From the NCBI GenBank assembly GCA_035429805.1, contig DAOMFL010000011.1, positions 1-64,000 of the forward strand: a DNA stretch of 64,000 nucleotides, read 5' to 3'. A model generated the notes under the pieces. It worked only from the letters and a program-made list of their open reading frames with translations, searched no databases and was not told the DNA's origin. Source of the DNA: JALORV01 sp035429805 (GTDB lineage: Bacteria > Pseudomonadota > Gammaproteobacteria > Burkholderiales > Burkholderiaceae_F). Positions 16,542-26,525 of this stretch are shown here, piece after piece. Made by a program: the position numbers and the translations under genes. Position 1 is the stretch's first letter. The number at the start of each line of letters is the position of its first letter.

Positions 16542-19475
16542 ATGCCATCCGAAAAATTCGCGCGCGCGCCCATGTGGTGCGCGCTTTCGCTTGCACTAAG
16601 CCTTGGGCTGACGGCCCTGGAGGTCGATGCAGCGGGCCTAGGCCGCCTGTCGGTGCAGTCCGGGCTGGGTCAGCCACTGCGCGCCGAGCTCGAGGTCACG
16701 TCCGTGGGCCGCGACGAGGCGCCGACGCTGCAGGTGCGGATGGCTCCGCTGTCGGCCTTCCGCGCGGCGAATCTCGAATTCAATCCGGCACTTACGAACG
16801 TCCGGTTCGGCCTCGACCGGCGTCCGGACGGTACCTATATGGTGCGGATCACCTCGGCGATGCCGGTCAATGAGCCCTACCTCGACATGATGGTCGAGTT
16901 GACCTGGGCGACCGGGCGAGTCGTGCGGGAGTACACCGTGCTCCTGGATCCACCGGCCCTGAAGGGGACCCCGGATGTGGTTGCGCCGGCCGCACCGCCG
17001 GCTCCGGTGGCCGCGACCCCGTCGCCGGCTCCGGCTCCAGCTCCGCGAGCCGCGGCCCCGGCGCCGTTGCCGGCACCGATTACTGCTGCGCCGGCACCGG
17101 CCCCGGTCACTGCCGCGCCGATGCCCGAGCCGAAGGCTGCGTCGACTGAACCGGGTGGCACGTATACGGTGAAGTCCGGCGACACGCTAGGCAAGATCGC
17201 GAACCAGAACCGGAGCTCGGCTTCGCTCGACCAGATGCTGGTGGCGCTGTTCCGCGCCAATCCGGATGCCTTCGTCGGCAAGAACATGAACCGGCTGAAG
17301 GCCGGGGTGCCGCTGACCATTCCTTCCGACGCCGAAGCCGCGGCCCTGTCCGCGCCGGAAAGCCGAAAAGAGGTGGCGGCGCAGAGCGCCGACTTCGCGC
17401 AGTATCGCAGCCGCCTCGCGCAGGCAGCTGGTGCCGCGCCGGTCGCGGCGGCCCCGCCGGCGGCTGCCGGTGGCGGCAAGGTCACGACCAAGGTCGAGGA
17501 CAGGAGTGCCGCGGCCAAGCCGGGCGGCGACCAGCTGAAGATCGCGCGCGCGGACGACAAGGGCACCGCGGCGGCCGCCGCGGCGGCTAAGGCCGACGAA
17601 GAGGCCGCCAAGGCCAGGGCGCTGAAGGACGAGCAGGAGAAGGCTGCCCAGCTGAAGCGGACCAACGACGCCATCCAAAAGGCGCTCGAGGTTCAGTCCA
17701 AGGCCGGCTCGACAGCACAGAAGGCAGCCGAAGAGAAGAAGGGGGCGCCTGCGCCGGAAGCGGCGCCGGCTCCCGCGCCGACCGCGGCGGCGCCGGTCGC
17801 TGCACCGACGCCCACACCGGCTCCGGCGCCTGCCGAAGCCGCGAAGACCGAGACCCCGCCGGTTGCCGCACCTGCACCGGCCGCGCCGGTCCCGGCTCCG
17901 GTCAAGAAGGCCGCGCCTCCTCCGCCGGCCCCGGTGGAAGAGCCGAGTTTCATCGGCGACCTGCTTGGCAACACGACGACCCAGCTCGGGCTTGCCGGAA
18001 TCGTCGCCCTGCTGGCCGGTCTGTTCGGCTGGAGCTGGTACCGGAAGAAGAAGTCCGAGTCCAGCGGCAAGTTCAAGGACACCAATGAGGGCCTGCAGGC
18101 GAACTCGCTCTTTGGCGCCACCGGCGGCCAGAGTGTCGACACCGGCACCAGCACGTTCAATTCGAGCTTCATCCCCGCCGCTTCACAGCTCGATTCGAAC
18201 GAAGTGGATCCGGTCGCCGAGGCGGACGTCTACATCGCCTATGGCCGCGAAGAACAGGCCGAGGACATACTGAAGGAAGCGCTGCGCATGCAGCCGGACC
18301 GCCATGCCGTGCGCGTCAAGCTGCTCGAGATCTTCTCCCGCCGTGGCGACAAGGCCTCGTTCATGGCCATGGCCGAAGACCTGCGCGACCGCACTGGAGC
18401 CGCCGGCGAAGAGTGGGAAAAAGCCCTGAAGCTGGGCCATGCGCTCGATCCTGCCCATCCGATGTTTGCAGGCGCGGCTCCGGATACCGTCGGACGCGGT
18501 CCGACCACGGCTTTCCGGATCGATCCCAATACGCGCGGCCGTGGCCCGTCGACGCTGGGCGGCGGTCCGACCTCCGGACTGGACCTTGGCGCGCTGCGTG
18601 GCGCCGACTCCGAGATGCAGGCGGGAAGCGGCGCTCCGCCGCTGACCAAGATGGTGGTCGACACGCGCATGTCCGGGGCCGATACGACGATGTCAGTCGG
18701 CGACACGAAGATGCCGGCCGACACCAAGATGACCGGGCCTGCCACGACCTCGGCGCCGACGACGCAGTTCCAGGCGACGTTGCCGGGCGAAAAGGCGGCG
18801 CCTCCCGCGGCCGCCCAGGCTGCAGCCGACTTCGCGTCGCTGGACTTTGACCTTGGCCCGACCAAGATGAACCTCGAGCCGCCGACGAAGATGCCGACGG
18901 TGGACGCCCCGGCGCGCGCGTCGGACGTCGATTTCGGCTTCAAACCGACGGCGGGCAAGCCCGTGGGCCGCGCGGAGCCGCCGGCGCTGGCCGACCTCGA
19001 CATTGCGTTGCCGAAGACGGTTCCTGACCTGCAGCCGACGGCTACCGGCGCCGGCCTGATTCCGGACCTCGATCTGAACATCCCATCGACCAAGATGCCG
19101 AAAGCGCCGGTCGAGGCCATCGAGGCGCTGTCGCGCCCGACCGTCATCGGCAAGAAGCAGCCGGCGACGGCCGATGTCGGAGCGCTCCCCGACGAGCAGG
19201 CCCAGCGTCTGACCGCGAACACCGACCAGGCGACGGTGCCTCTGATCGACTTTGACCTGTCTGCCGTCAGCCTCAATCCGACGACGAAGCGCGGCGAAAC
19301 CGAGCCGGGCAGTGCATTGGCGCAGCAGATGGCGACCAAGCTCGATCTGGCCCGTGGCTATATCGACCTCGGCGTCAAGGACGGCGCGCGCGAGTTGCTC
19401 GACGAAGTGATGCGTGATGGCACGCGCGAGCAGCGCCAGGCTGCAGTCGAGCTGATCAAGCAGATCGAAACCTGA
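16542..19475 (+). CDS. fimV: FimV/HubP-type pole-organising protein with LysM domain
   Basis: 977 residues. Order: signal peptide (to about residue 30); conserved FimV N-terminal domain starting GLGRLSVQSGLGQPLRAELE; proline/alanine-rich linker; LysM domain near 205-260 (GTYTVKSGDTLGKIANQN); Ala/Pro-rich coiled region; one transmembrane helix near 484-500; acidic cytoplasmic part with a TPR-like segment (VYIAYGREEQAEDILKEALR); low-complexity region with recurring TKM motifs; and the FimV C-terminal domain (LDLARGYIDLGVKDGARELLDEV). FimV/HubP proteins bind peptidoglycan by LysM and organise the cell pole, type IV pili and chemosensory parts in Pseudomonas, Vibrio and Neisseria. AGGGGG precedes the ATG. 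Its position between asd and truA is conserved. Confidence 0.93.
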   Translation: MPSEKFARAPMWCALSLALSLGLTALEVDAAGLGRLSVQSGLGQPLRAELEVTSVGRDEAPTLQVRMAPLSAFRAANLEFNPALTNVRFGLDRRPDGTYMVRITSAMPVNEPYLDMMVELTWATGRVVREYTVLLDPPALKGTPDVVAPAAPPAPVAATPSPAPAPAPRAAAPAPLPAPITAAPAPAPVTAAPMPEPKAASTEPGGTYTVKSGDTLGKIANQNRSSASLDQMLVALFRANPDAFVGKNMNRLKAGVPLTIPSDAEAAALSAPESRKEVAAQSADFAQYRSRLAQAAGAAPVAAAPPAAAGGGKVTTKVEDRSAAAKPGGDQLKIARADDKGTAAAAAAAKADEEAAKARALKDEQEKAAQLKRTNDAIQKALEVQSKAGSTAQKAAEEKKGAPAPEAAPAPAPTAAAPVAAPTPTPAPAPAEAAKTETPPVAAPAPAAPVPAPVKKAAPPPPAPVEEPSFIGDLLGNTTTQLGLAGIVALLAGLFGWSWYRKKKSESSGKFKDTNEGLQANSLFGATGGQSVDTGTSTFNSSFIPAASQLDSNEVDPVAEADVYIAYGREEQAEDILKEALRMQPDRHAVRVKLLEIFSRRGDKASFMAMAEDLRDRTGAAGEEWEKALKLGHALDPAHPMFAGAAPDTVGRGPTTAFRIDPNTRGRGPSTLGGGPTSGLDLGALRGADSEMQAGSGAPPLTKMVVDTRMSGADTTMSVGDTKMPADTKMTGPATTSAPTTQFQATLPGEKAAPPAAAQAAADFASLDFDLGPTKMNLEPPTKMPTVDAPARASDVDFGFKPTAGKPVGRAEPPALADLDIALPKTVPDLQPTATGAGLIPDLDLNIPSTKMPKAPVEAIEALSRPTVIGKKQPATADVGALPDEQAQRLTANTDQATVPLIDFDLSAVSLNPTTKRGETEPGSALAQQMATKLDLARGYIDLGVKDGARELLDEVMRDGTREQRQAAVELIKQIET

Positions 19476-19509
19476 ACGCGGCGGGCCCGGCCCGCTGCGT
19501 GGACCTTCC

Positions 19510-20328
19510 GTGCGCATCGCGCTCGGCATCGAGTACGACGGCGCCGGGTTCAACGGCTGGCAGACCCAGCCGGATCGGCGCTCGGTCCAGGACGCCCTCG
19601 AGGGCGCGCTGGCGGCACTTGCAGAAGCACCGGTATCGACGATCTGTGCCGGCCGCACTGACGCCGGAGTGCACGCGGTCGACCAGGTCGTCCACTTCGA
19701 TACCACTGTTGAACGCCCCTTGACCGCCTGGGTGCGGGGGACCAACCGGTATCTTCCACCCACCGTGGCAGTGCGCTGGTCGCGCAGGGTGCCGGACGAT
19801 TTTCACGCCCGCTTTGGTGCCCGCCGACGAACTTACGACTACTGGATCGTCAACGACCCGGTGCGTTCGCCCCTGGCACACTCACGCGCGACCTGGGTGT
19901 TCCGGCCCCTCGATACTGGGTCGATGCAGCGGGCTGCGGCGACACTCGTCGGCCGCCACGATTTCACTTCTTTCCGGTCGGCCGAATGCCAGGCCGCGTC
20001 GCCCGTGCGCGACCTCGAACAGCTCGAAGTCACGCGCTACGGTCGCTGGATCCGCATTCGCGCCACGGCCAATGCCTTTCTTCATCACATGGTGCGCAAC
20101 ATCGCCGGGACGCTGGTCGCGGTCGGAACGGGCCGGCACCCGCCCGAATGGGTCGCGCTGGTACTCGCGTCGAAGGATCGTTCGAGGGCCGCGCCTACGC
20201 TCGCCGCTGACGGGCTTCATCTGGCCCGGGTCGAGTACGATGCCCGTTTCGATCTGCCGGCGCCCGACGGCGCCCTGCCGCACCGGTTCGATGCGAACGC
20301 GTATCAAGATCTGTGGCCTGACCCGTGA
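19510..20328 (+). CDS. truA: tRNA pseudouridine(38-40) synthase
   Basis: 272 residues. It converts uridines 38-40 of the tRNA anticodon arm to pseudouridine. The catalytic Asp is Asp51 in AGRTDAGVHAVDQVVHFD. The opening IALGIEYDGAGFNGWQ and the downstream HHMVRNIAGTLVAVG motif are family hallmarks. The GTG start at 19510 gives the canonical N-terminus; the ribosome-binding site is weak. The 3' end overlaps trpF by 38 bases. Confidence 0.95.
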   Translation: MRIALGIEYDGAGFNGWQTQPDRRSVQDALEGALAALAEAPVSTICAGRTDAGVHAVDQVVHFDTTVERPLTAWVRGTNRYLPPTVAVRWSRRVPDDFHARFGARRRTYDYWIVNDPVRSPLAHSRATWVFRPLDTGSMQRAAATLVGRHDFTSFRSAECQAASPVRDLEQLEVTRYGRWIRIRATANAFLHHMVRNIAGTLVAVGTGRHPPEWVALVLASKDRSRAAPTLAADGLHLARVEYDARFDLPAPDGALPHRFDANAYQDLWPDP

Positions 20329-20916
20329 AGCTGACGTCGCCGCGGCCATAGCCGCCGGGGCCGACGCCGTAGGTTTCGTCTGTCACCCGAAGAGCCCGCG
20401 CCACGTCGCGCCGCTCAGGCTTCGAACTCTGGCGCGCCATCTGCCGCCGTTTGCCACGCCGGTGCTGCTGTTCGTCAACGCGGCTGCGGACCTGGTCGAG
20501 GATGCGCTCGCTGCGGTGCCCGATGCGATGCTGCAGTTCCATGGCGACGAGCACGAACCGGCATGCAGTCGCTACGGCCGGCCGTACATGCGCGCGATCC
20601 GCATGGAGCCCGAAGTCGATTTGTTAGACTGCGAACGCGAGTTTCACTCGGCCGCAGCGCTGCTTGCGGACGCGCCGTCGGAAGCCTACGGCGGCAGTGG
20701 CGCGACGTTCGACTGGGGGCGCGTGCCGCTGCGCCGGACCAAGCCGCTGGTGCTGGCGGGAGGCCTGCGCAGCGAGAACGTCGGCGACGCGGTCCGGCGG
20801 CTGCGGCCCTATGCGGTGGATGTCAGCAGCGGCGTCGAGGATTCACCCGGCGTGAAGAGCGCATCTCGCATCAACCAGTTCATCGCGGCTGTGCGTGCCG
20901 CAGACGAAGCCCTTGC

Positions 20917-20920
<4 letters not shown>
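20291..20920 (+). CDS. trpF: Phosphoribosylanthranilate isomerase
   Basis: 209 residues, a single TIM barrel. It performs the Amadori rearrangement of N-(5-phosphoribosyl)anthranilate in tryptophan synthesis. RIKICGLTREADVAAAIAAG holds the catalytic Cys, and the phosphate-binding end is LAGGLRSENV and VDVSSGVEDSPGVK. Asp in ATFDWGRVP is the expected second catalytic residue. The ATG lies 38 bases inside the end of truA and there is no strong ribosome-binding site, so it may rely on coupling. The stop overlaps the trpB ATG (ATGA). Confidence 0.95.
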
Positions 20921-22178
<1,258 letters not shown>

Positions 22179-22179
<1 letters not shown>

Positions 22180-22997
22180 TGTCTCGCATCGCCGGTCGCT
22201 TCGCCGAGTTGAAGGCCGCCGGCCACAAGGGCCTCGTACCCTACATCGCTGCCGGCGACCCGGAGCCCGCGCTGACCGTGCCGCTGCTGCATGCGCTGGC
22301 GCGAGCCGGCGCCGACGTCATCGAACTCGGCGTCCCGTTTTCGGATCCGATGGCCGACGGGCCGGTGATCCAGCGTGCCACGGAACGCGCGATCCGGCAG
22401 GGTGTCGGGCTGCGGCAAACCCTTGGATTCGTCGCCGAGTTCCGCCGGACGGACGCCGTGACGCCGATCGTGCTGATGGGCTACGCGAATCCGATCGAAC
22501 ACATGGGCCGGCAGGCATTCGCGGAGGCGGCGCGCAGCGCCGGCGTCGACGGTGTTCTGGTGGTCGACTATCCGCCGGAGGAGTGCGAGGACTTCGCGAA
22601 GGAAATGAGGTCGGCCGGCATCGATCCGATCTTCCTCCTGGCGCCCACGTCGACCGACGAACGCATCGAAATCGTGGCCCGGCATGCTGCCGGTTACATC
22701 TACTACGTCAGCCTGAAGGGAATCACCGGCGCCGGACATCTTGACGTGTCGAGCGTGGCGGCCCGGCTGCCGCTGATCCGGCGTCACACCGCGGTGCCGG
22801 TGGGCGTGGGCTTCGGCATCCGCGATGCCGCCAGCGCTGTCGCAGTGGCCCAGGTGGCCGACGCGGTCGTCATCGGCTCGCGGCTGATCCAGGAGATGGA
22901 GTCGGTCCCGCGCGAGCACGCAGTGGCGGCGGTCGAGGCGCTGGTGGGTGAGATCAGAAAGGCGCTCGACGGCAAGTCCGTCAAGGCGGCAGCGTGA
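22179..22997 (+). CDS. trpA: Tryptophan synthase alpha chain
   Basis: 272 residues, TIM barrel. It cleaves indole-3-glycerol phosphate to indole and glyceraldehyde-3-phosphate. The catalytic Glu and Asp lie in VIELGVPFSDPMADGPVIQ; the mobile loop is VSLKGITGAGHLD, and the phosphate site is VGVGFGIRDAASA. The start codon shares one base with the trpB stop. trpE, trpG, trpD and trpC are not in the window, as in other betaproteobacteria that split trp genes into separate loci. Confidence 0.96.
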
Positions 22998-23052
22998 TGA
23001 CGCGGGTTCCGTCCGTTCGTGAAAGCAGCCAGGGGAATTCCGGAGGTCTGCG

Positions 23053-23925
23053 ATGAGCTGGATCGACAAGATTCTTCCGCCGCGCATCAAGCGCGAGGAG
23101 GGGGCGGCCCGCAAGGTGGTGCCCGAGGGCCTGTGGACCAAGTGCCCGGGATGCGAGGCGGTCCTGTACAGCGCCGAACTCGAGAAGACGCAGATGGTGT
23201 GCCCGAAGTGTGCTCACCACATGCGGATCGGCGCGCGGGCGCGGCTCGACGCGCTGATGGACGCCGAAGGACGTTACGAGATCGGCCAGGAAGTGCTGCC
23301 GGTCGACGCGCTGAAGTTCAAGGACAGCCGCAAGTATCCGGAGCGGCTCCAGGAAGCGATGGAGCAGACCGGCGAGACCGACGCGCTGGTCGTGATGGGC
23401 GGCGCGATCCGCGCTCTGCCGGTCGTCGTCGCCTGCTTTGAATTCGAGTTCATGGGCGGCTCGATGGGCTCGGTTGTCGGAGAGCGCTTCGTGCGCGGCG
23501 TCGAAACCTCGATCGAGCAGAAGGTGCCGTTCATCTGCATCACATCGACCGGTGGGGCGCGCATGCAGGAAGGCCTGCTGTCGCTGTTCCAGATGGCAAA
23601 GACGACAGCGATGATCGCGCGCCTCGCCGAGGCGAAGCTGCCGTTCGTGTCGGTGCTGGCGGACCCGACGATGGGCGGCGTCTCGGCGAGCTTCGCCTTC
23701 ATGGGCGACGTCGTCATCGCCGAGCCGAAGGCGCTGATTGGCTTCGCCGGGCCGCGTGTCATCGAACAGACGGTGCGGGAGAAACTGCCCGAGGGGTTCC
23801 AGCGCGCGGAGTTCCTGATGACCAAGGGCGCGATCGACATGATCATCGACCGGCGTGAAATGCGCGATGAGATCGCGCGCCTGCTTGCGCTTCTGCTGAA
23901 GCAGCCCGCCGACGCCATCAGCTGA
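23053..23925 (+). CDS. accD: Acetyl-CoA carboxylase carboxyltransferase subunit beta
   Basis: 290 residues. With AccA it transfers the carboxyl group from biotin to acetyl-CoA to make malonyl-CoA. The N-terminal four-cysteine zinc finger is intact: Cys31, Cys34, Cys50 and Cys53 (CPGC and CPKC). The crotonase-like core contains VPFICITSTGGARMQEGLLS and the oxyanion/CoA loop DPTMGGVSASFAFMGD. The start MSWIDKILPPRIK is the usual one. It sits between trpA and folC, a conserved proteobacterial arrangement. Confidence 0.97.
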   Translation: MSWIDKILPPRIKREEGAARKVVPEGLWTKCPGCEAVLYSAELEKTQMVCPKCAHHMRIGARARLDALMDAEGRYEIGQEVLPVDALKFKDSRKYPERLQEAMEQTGETDALVVMGGAIRALPVVVACFEFEFMGGSMGSVVGERFVRGVETSIEQKVPFICITSTGGARMQEGLLSLFQMAKTTAMIARLAEAKLPFVSVLADPTMGGVSASFAFMGDVVIAEPKALIGFAGPRVIEQTVREKLPEGFQRAEFLMTKGAIDMIIDRREMRDEIARLLALLLKQPADAIS

Positions 23926-23968
23926 CCTTCGAGGACGCCGGCCGCGCGGACGGCCGGCAGCGGAATCC

Positions 23969-25252
23969 GTGTCGACTCTCCCGCTGGCCGACTGGCTCGC
24001 GCGCCTGGAGCGCCTGCACCCCAAAGGCATCGACCTCGGCCTCGAGCGCGTCCGCGCGGTTGCCGACCGGCTCGACCTGGCCATGAACGCGCCGGCCATC
24101 GTCGTGGGCGGCACCAACGGCAAGGGGTCCACCTGCGCGATGCTCGAAGCCATCCTGCGCGCGGCGGGGTACCGGACGGGTCTTTACACCTCGCCGCACC
24201 TGCTCGAGTTCAACGAGCGTGCGCGCGTCGACGGCGTTCCGGCCCCGGACGCGCAGCTGGTCGAACAGTTCGAGGCCGTCGAAGCCGCACGCGGGACGAC
24301 GTCGCTCACCTACTTCGAATTCACGACGCTCGCGATCCTGCGGCTCTTTGCCGCCGCGCGCCTCGATGCCGTCGTGCTGGAAATCGGCCTTGGCGGGCGA
24401 CTCGACGCGGTCAATCTCGTCGACGCGGATGCGGCGGTCGTCACCTCGGTCGACGTCGATCATGTCGACTACCTCGGGCCCACGCGCGAGGCCATCGGTT
24501 TCGAGAAGGCGCACATCTACCGGGACGGACGGCCGGCGATCTGCAGCGATCCGCGGCCGCCGCAGTCGCTGCTCGATCATGCACAACGCATCGGAGCAGA
24601 CCTGTGGCGCTTCGGCCGCGATTTCAACTATCAGGGCGATCGCCAGCAGTGGGCCTACGGCGGGCGCCGGGTTCGCCGCGGGGGCTTGCCTTACCCGGCG
24701 CTGCGCGGTGCCAACCAGCTGCTGAACGCTTCAGGCGCGCTGGCTGCGCTTGAAGCACTGGAGCAGCGTCTGCCGGTGTCGCAGCAGGCGGTGCGCCAGG
24801 GTCTGCTGACCGTCGACATTCCGGCGCGCTTCCAGGTGCTGCCGGGACGGCCGACGACGATCCTTGATGTCGCACACAACCCGCACGCGGCTGCCGTGCT
24901 CGCCGAGAACCTCGACAGCATGGGATTCTTTCCGGTCACTCATGCGGTGTTCGGCATGTTGCGCGACAAGGACATCGCCGGCGTCGTGGCGAAGCTCGGC
25001 AGCCGCATCGACCACTGGCACGTCGGGCCGACCGCCGGTGTTCGAGGAACCTCCGCTGCCGAACTGGCCGCGCTGCTGCGCGCCAGCGGCGTCGCGGACA
25101 GGGCGATCACCGAGCACGGCAGCATTGGCGAGGCCTGCCTCGCTGCGCGGAGAGCCGCATCGGCCGATGATAGAATTCTCGCCTTCGGTTCCTTCCTCAC
25201 GGTCGCCGACGCCATGCGCGCCATCCGCGCCGCCGAATCGGCCCGCATCTGA
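23969..25252 (+). CDS. folC: Folylpolyglutamate / dihydrofolate synthase
   Basis: 427 residues. It adds glutamate to dihydropteroate and extends polyglutamate tails on folates. The Mur-ligase P-loop is VGGTNGKGSTCAMLEAIL, followed by YTSPHLLEFNERARVDG. ILDVAHNPHAAAVL marks the C-terminal ligase domain. A GTG start at 23969 is used. It follows accD by 43 bases and precedes the SPOR gene by 20, as in other proteobacterial accD-folC-dedD-cvpA-purF clusters. Confidence 0.95.
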   Translation: MSTLPLADWLARLERLHPKGIDLGLERVRAVADRLDLAMNAPAIVVGGTNGKGSTCAMLEAILRAAGYRTGLYTSPHLLEFNERARVDGVPAPDAQLVEQFEAVEAARGTTSLTYFEFTTLAILRLFAAARLDAVVLEIGLGGRLDAVNLVDADAAVVTSVDVDHVDYLGPTREAIGFEKAHIYRDGRPAICSDPRPPQSLLDHAQRIGADLWRFGRDFNYQGDRQQWAYGGRRVRRGGLPYPALRGANQLLNASGALAALEALEQRLPVSQQAVRQGLLTVDIPARFQVLPGRPTTILDVAHNPHAAAVLAENLDSMGFFPVTHAVFGMLRDKDIAGVVAKLGSRIDHWHVGPTAGVRGTSAAELAALLRASGVADRAITEHGSIGEACLAARRAASADDRILAFGSFLTVADAMRAIRAAESARI

Positions 25253-25272
25253 GGATCTCGACTGGAGCACGG

Positions 25273-25965
25273 ATGTCCCTGGCTTTCTGGCGTCGCAAAA
25301 CCCCACCCACTGACGCCACGGGATCCGGCTCCTCCCGCAGCACCTCCAACGGCGATGACCCGGCCGCTGCGCTGCGCGCGCGTGCACGACGTCGCCTCAT
25401 TGGCGCCGCGGCGCTGCTGCTGCTTGCCGTGATCGTGGTCCCGATGGTCCTCGATCCGGAGCCCAAGCCGCTCGCAGACAACATTCCGATCGACATTCCG
25501 AGCGAGAAGTCGAAATTTTCCCCGCGGCTTGCGCTGCCCCCGGTGCCGGCACCGGAAAATGTTCTGGTCGCACCGCCGCCCGATGCGCCACCTGCTGCGG
25601 TCGCGGCCCCAGCGTCGTCATCGACAACGAATCCTCCGGCTGCACCAAAGACCTCCGAGGCCAAGAACGAAGAGTCGAAGTCGCGTCCCGCTGCGGAGGC
25701 GAAGACTTCGGCCGACAGGCTGCCTGCGCCTGCCAAGGGTGGAAAGTTCGCCGTGCAGGCGGCCGCCACCTCGACCGAAGCCGCAGCGCGCGACCTCTCG
25801 GAGCGCCTGAAAAAGGCTGGGCTTGCGCCTTACACGGAGCGCGTCGAGACAGCGGACGGCACGCGCTTCCGGGTTCGCGTCGGACCGTATGCGAGCCGCG
25901 ACGACGCGGAGCGCGTGCGCGCCCGGCTGAAGTCGCTTGGGATCAATGCAAACGTCGTTTCCTAG
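25273..25965 (+). CDS. SPOR-domain cell-division protein (DedD-like)
   Basis: 230 residues. A basic cytoplasmic N-terminus (RARARRRLIG) is followed by one membrane span at about residues 42-60 and a long Pro/Ala/Ser-rich periplasmic linker. The C-terminal SPOR domain (about 155-230) runs from KFAVQAAATSTEAAARDL to RVRVGPYASRDDAERV. SPOR domains bind glycan strands lacking stem peptides at the septum. Position between folC and cvpA is that of dedD in E. coli, but the linker is not conserved, so I leave the symbol blank. Confidence 0.88.
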   Translation: MSLAFWRRKTPPTDATGSGSSRSTSNGDDPAAALRARARRRLIGAAALLLLAVIVVPMVLDPEPKPLADNIPIDIPSEKSKFSPRLALPPVPAPENVLVAPPPDAPPAAVAAPASSSTTNPPAAPKTSEAKNEESKSRPAAEAKTSADRLPAPAKGGKFAVQAAATSTEAAARDLSERLKKAGLAPYTERVETADGTRFRVRVGPYASRDDAERVRARLKSLGINANVVS

Positions 25966-25971
25966 CCGCGC

Positions 25972-26463
25972 ATGACGGCGATCGACTGGGCCCTCGCTGC
26001 GACGCTCGGCCTGTCGGTGCTGCTGGGTCTCGTGCGAGGCGTAGTGCGCGAACTCTTCGCGCTGGGCGGGTGGATTGCCGGAATCCTGATCGCGCTGCGC
26101 TTCAGCGAACCGCTGGCGGAAACGCTGCCGCTTGAACTGCCGCTGGGGGCACGTATCGCGCTCGTCGGTCTCGTCATCGTCGTCGGCGCGCTGCTGCTCG
26201 CAGCGCTCCTGGCCGCGGCGCTGCGTGCCGCGCTCAAGGCCGTGAAGCTTTCGCTTGAAGATCGGCTGCTCGGCGGCATGTTCGGTGTGGTGCGCGGTGC
26301 GCTGCTGGTCGGAGTCGCGGCATTGCTCGCGATTGCGGCTGGCGCGCAACGCCAGCCATGGTGGGAGCAATCATTGCTTCTGCCCTGGGTCCAGGCGAGC
26401 GTACGATTCGCATCGCCGTTGTTGCCGCAGTCGCTGGCGCGTCATGCTCCGAACCCGGGTTAG
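25972..26463 (+). CDS. cvpA: CvpA-family membrane protein
   Basis: 163 residues with four predicted membrane spans. It begins MTAIDWALAATLGLSVLLGLVRGVVRELF, which matches the CvpA family (DWxxxxxxxxSxxxGxxRGxxxE pattern). In E. coli CvpA is linked to colicin V export, purine metabolism and bile tolerance; its biochemical job is unknown. It follows the SPOR gene by 6 bases and precedes purF by 62, the conserved arrangement. Confidence 0.92.
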   Translation: MTAIDWALAATLGLSVLLGLVRGVVRELFALGGWIAGILIALRFSEPLAETLPLELPLGARIALVGLVIVVGALLLAALLAAALRAALKAVKLSLEDRLLGGMFGVVRGALLVGVAALLAIAAGAQRQPWWEQSLLLPWVQASVRFASPLLPQSLARHAPNPG

Positions 26464-26525
26464 GCGGGAAGGGCGGATGTGCCCGGACCATCAACACGCC
26501 TTCGGGCGGTCAGGCTGAGTGAGCT

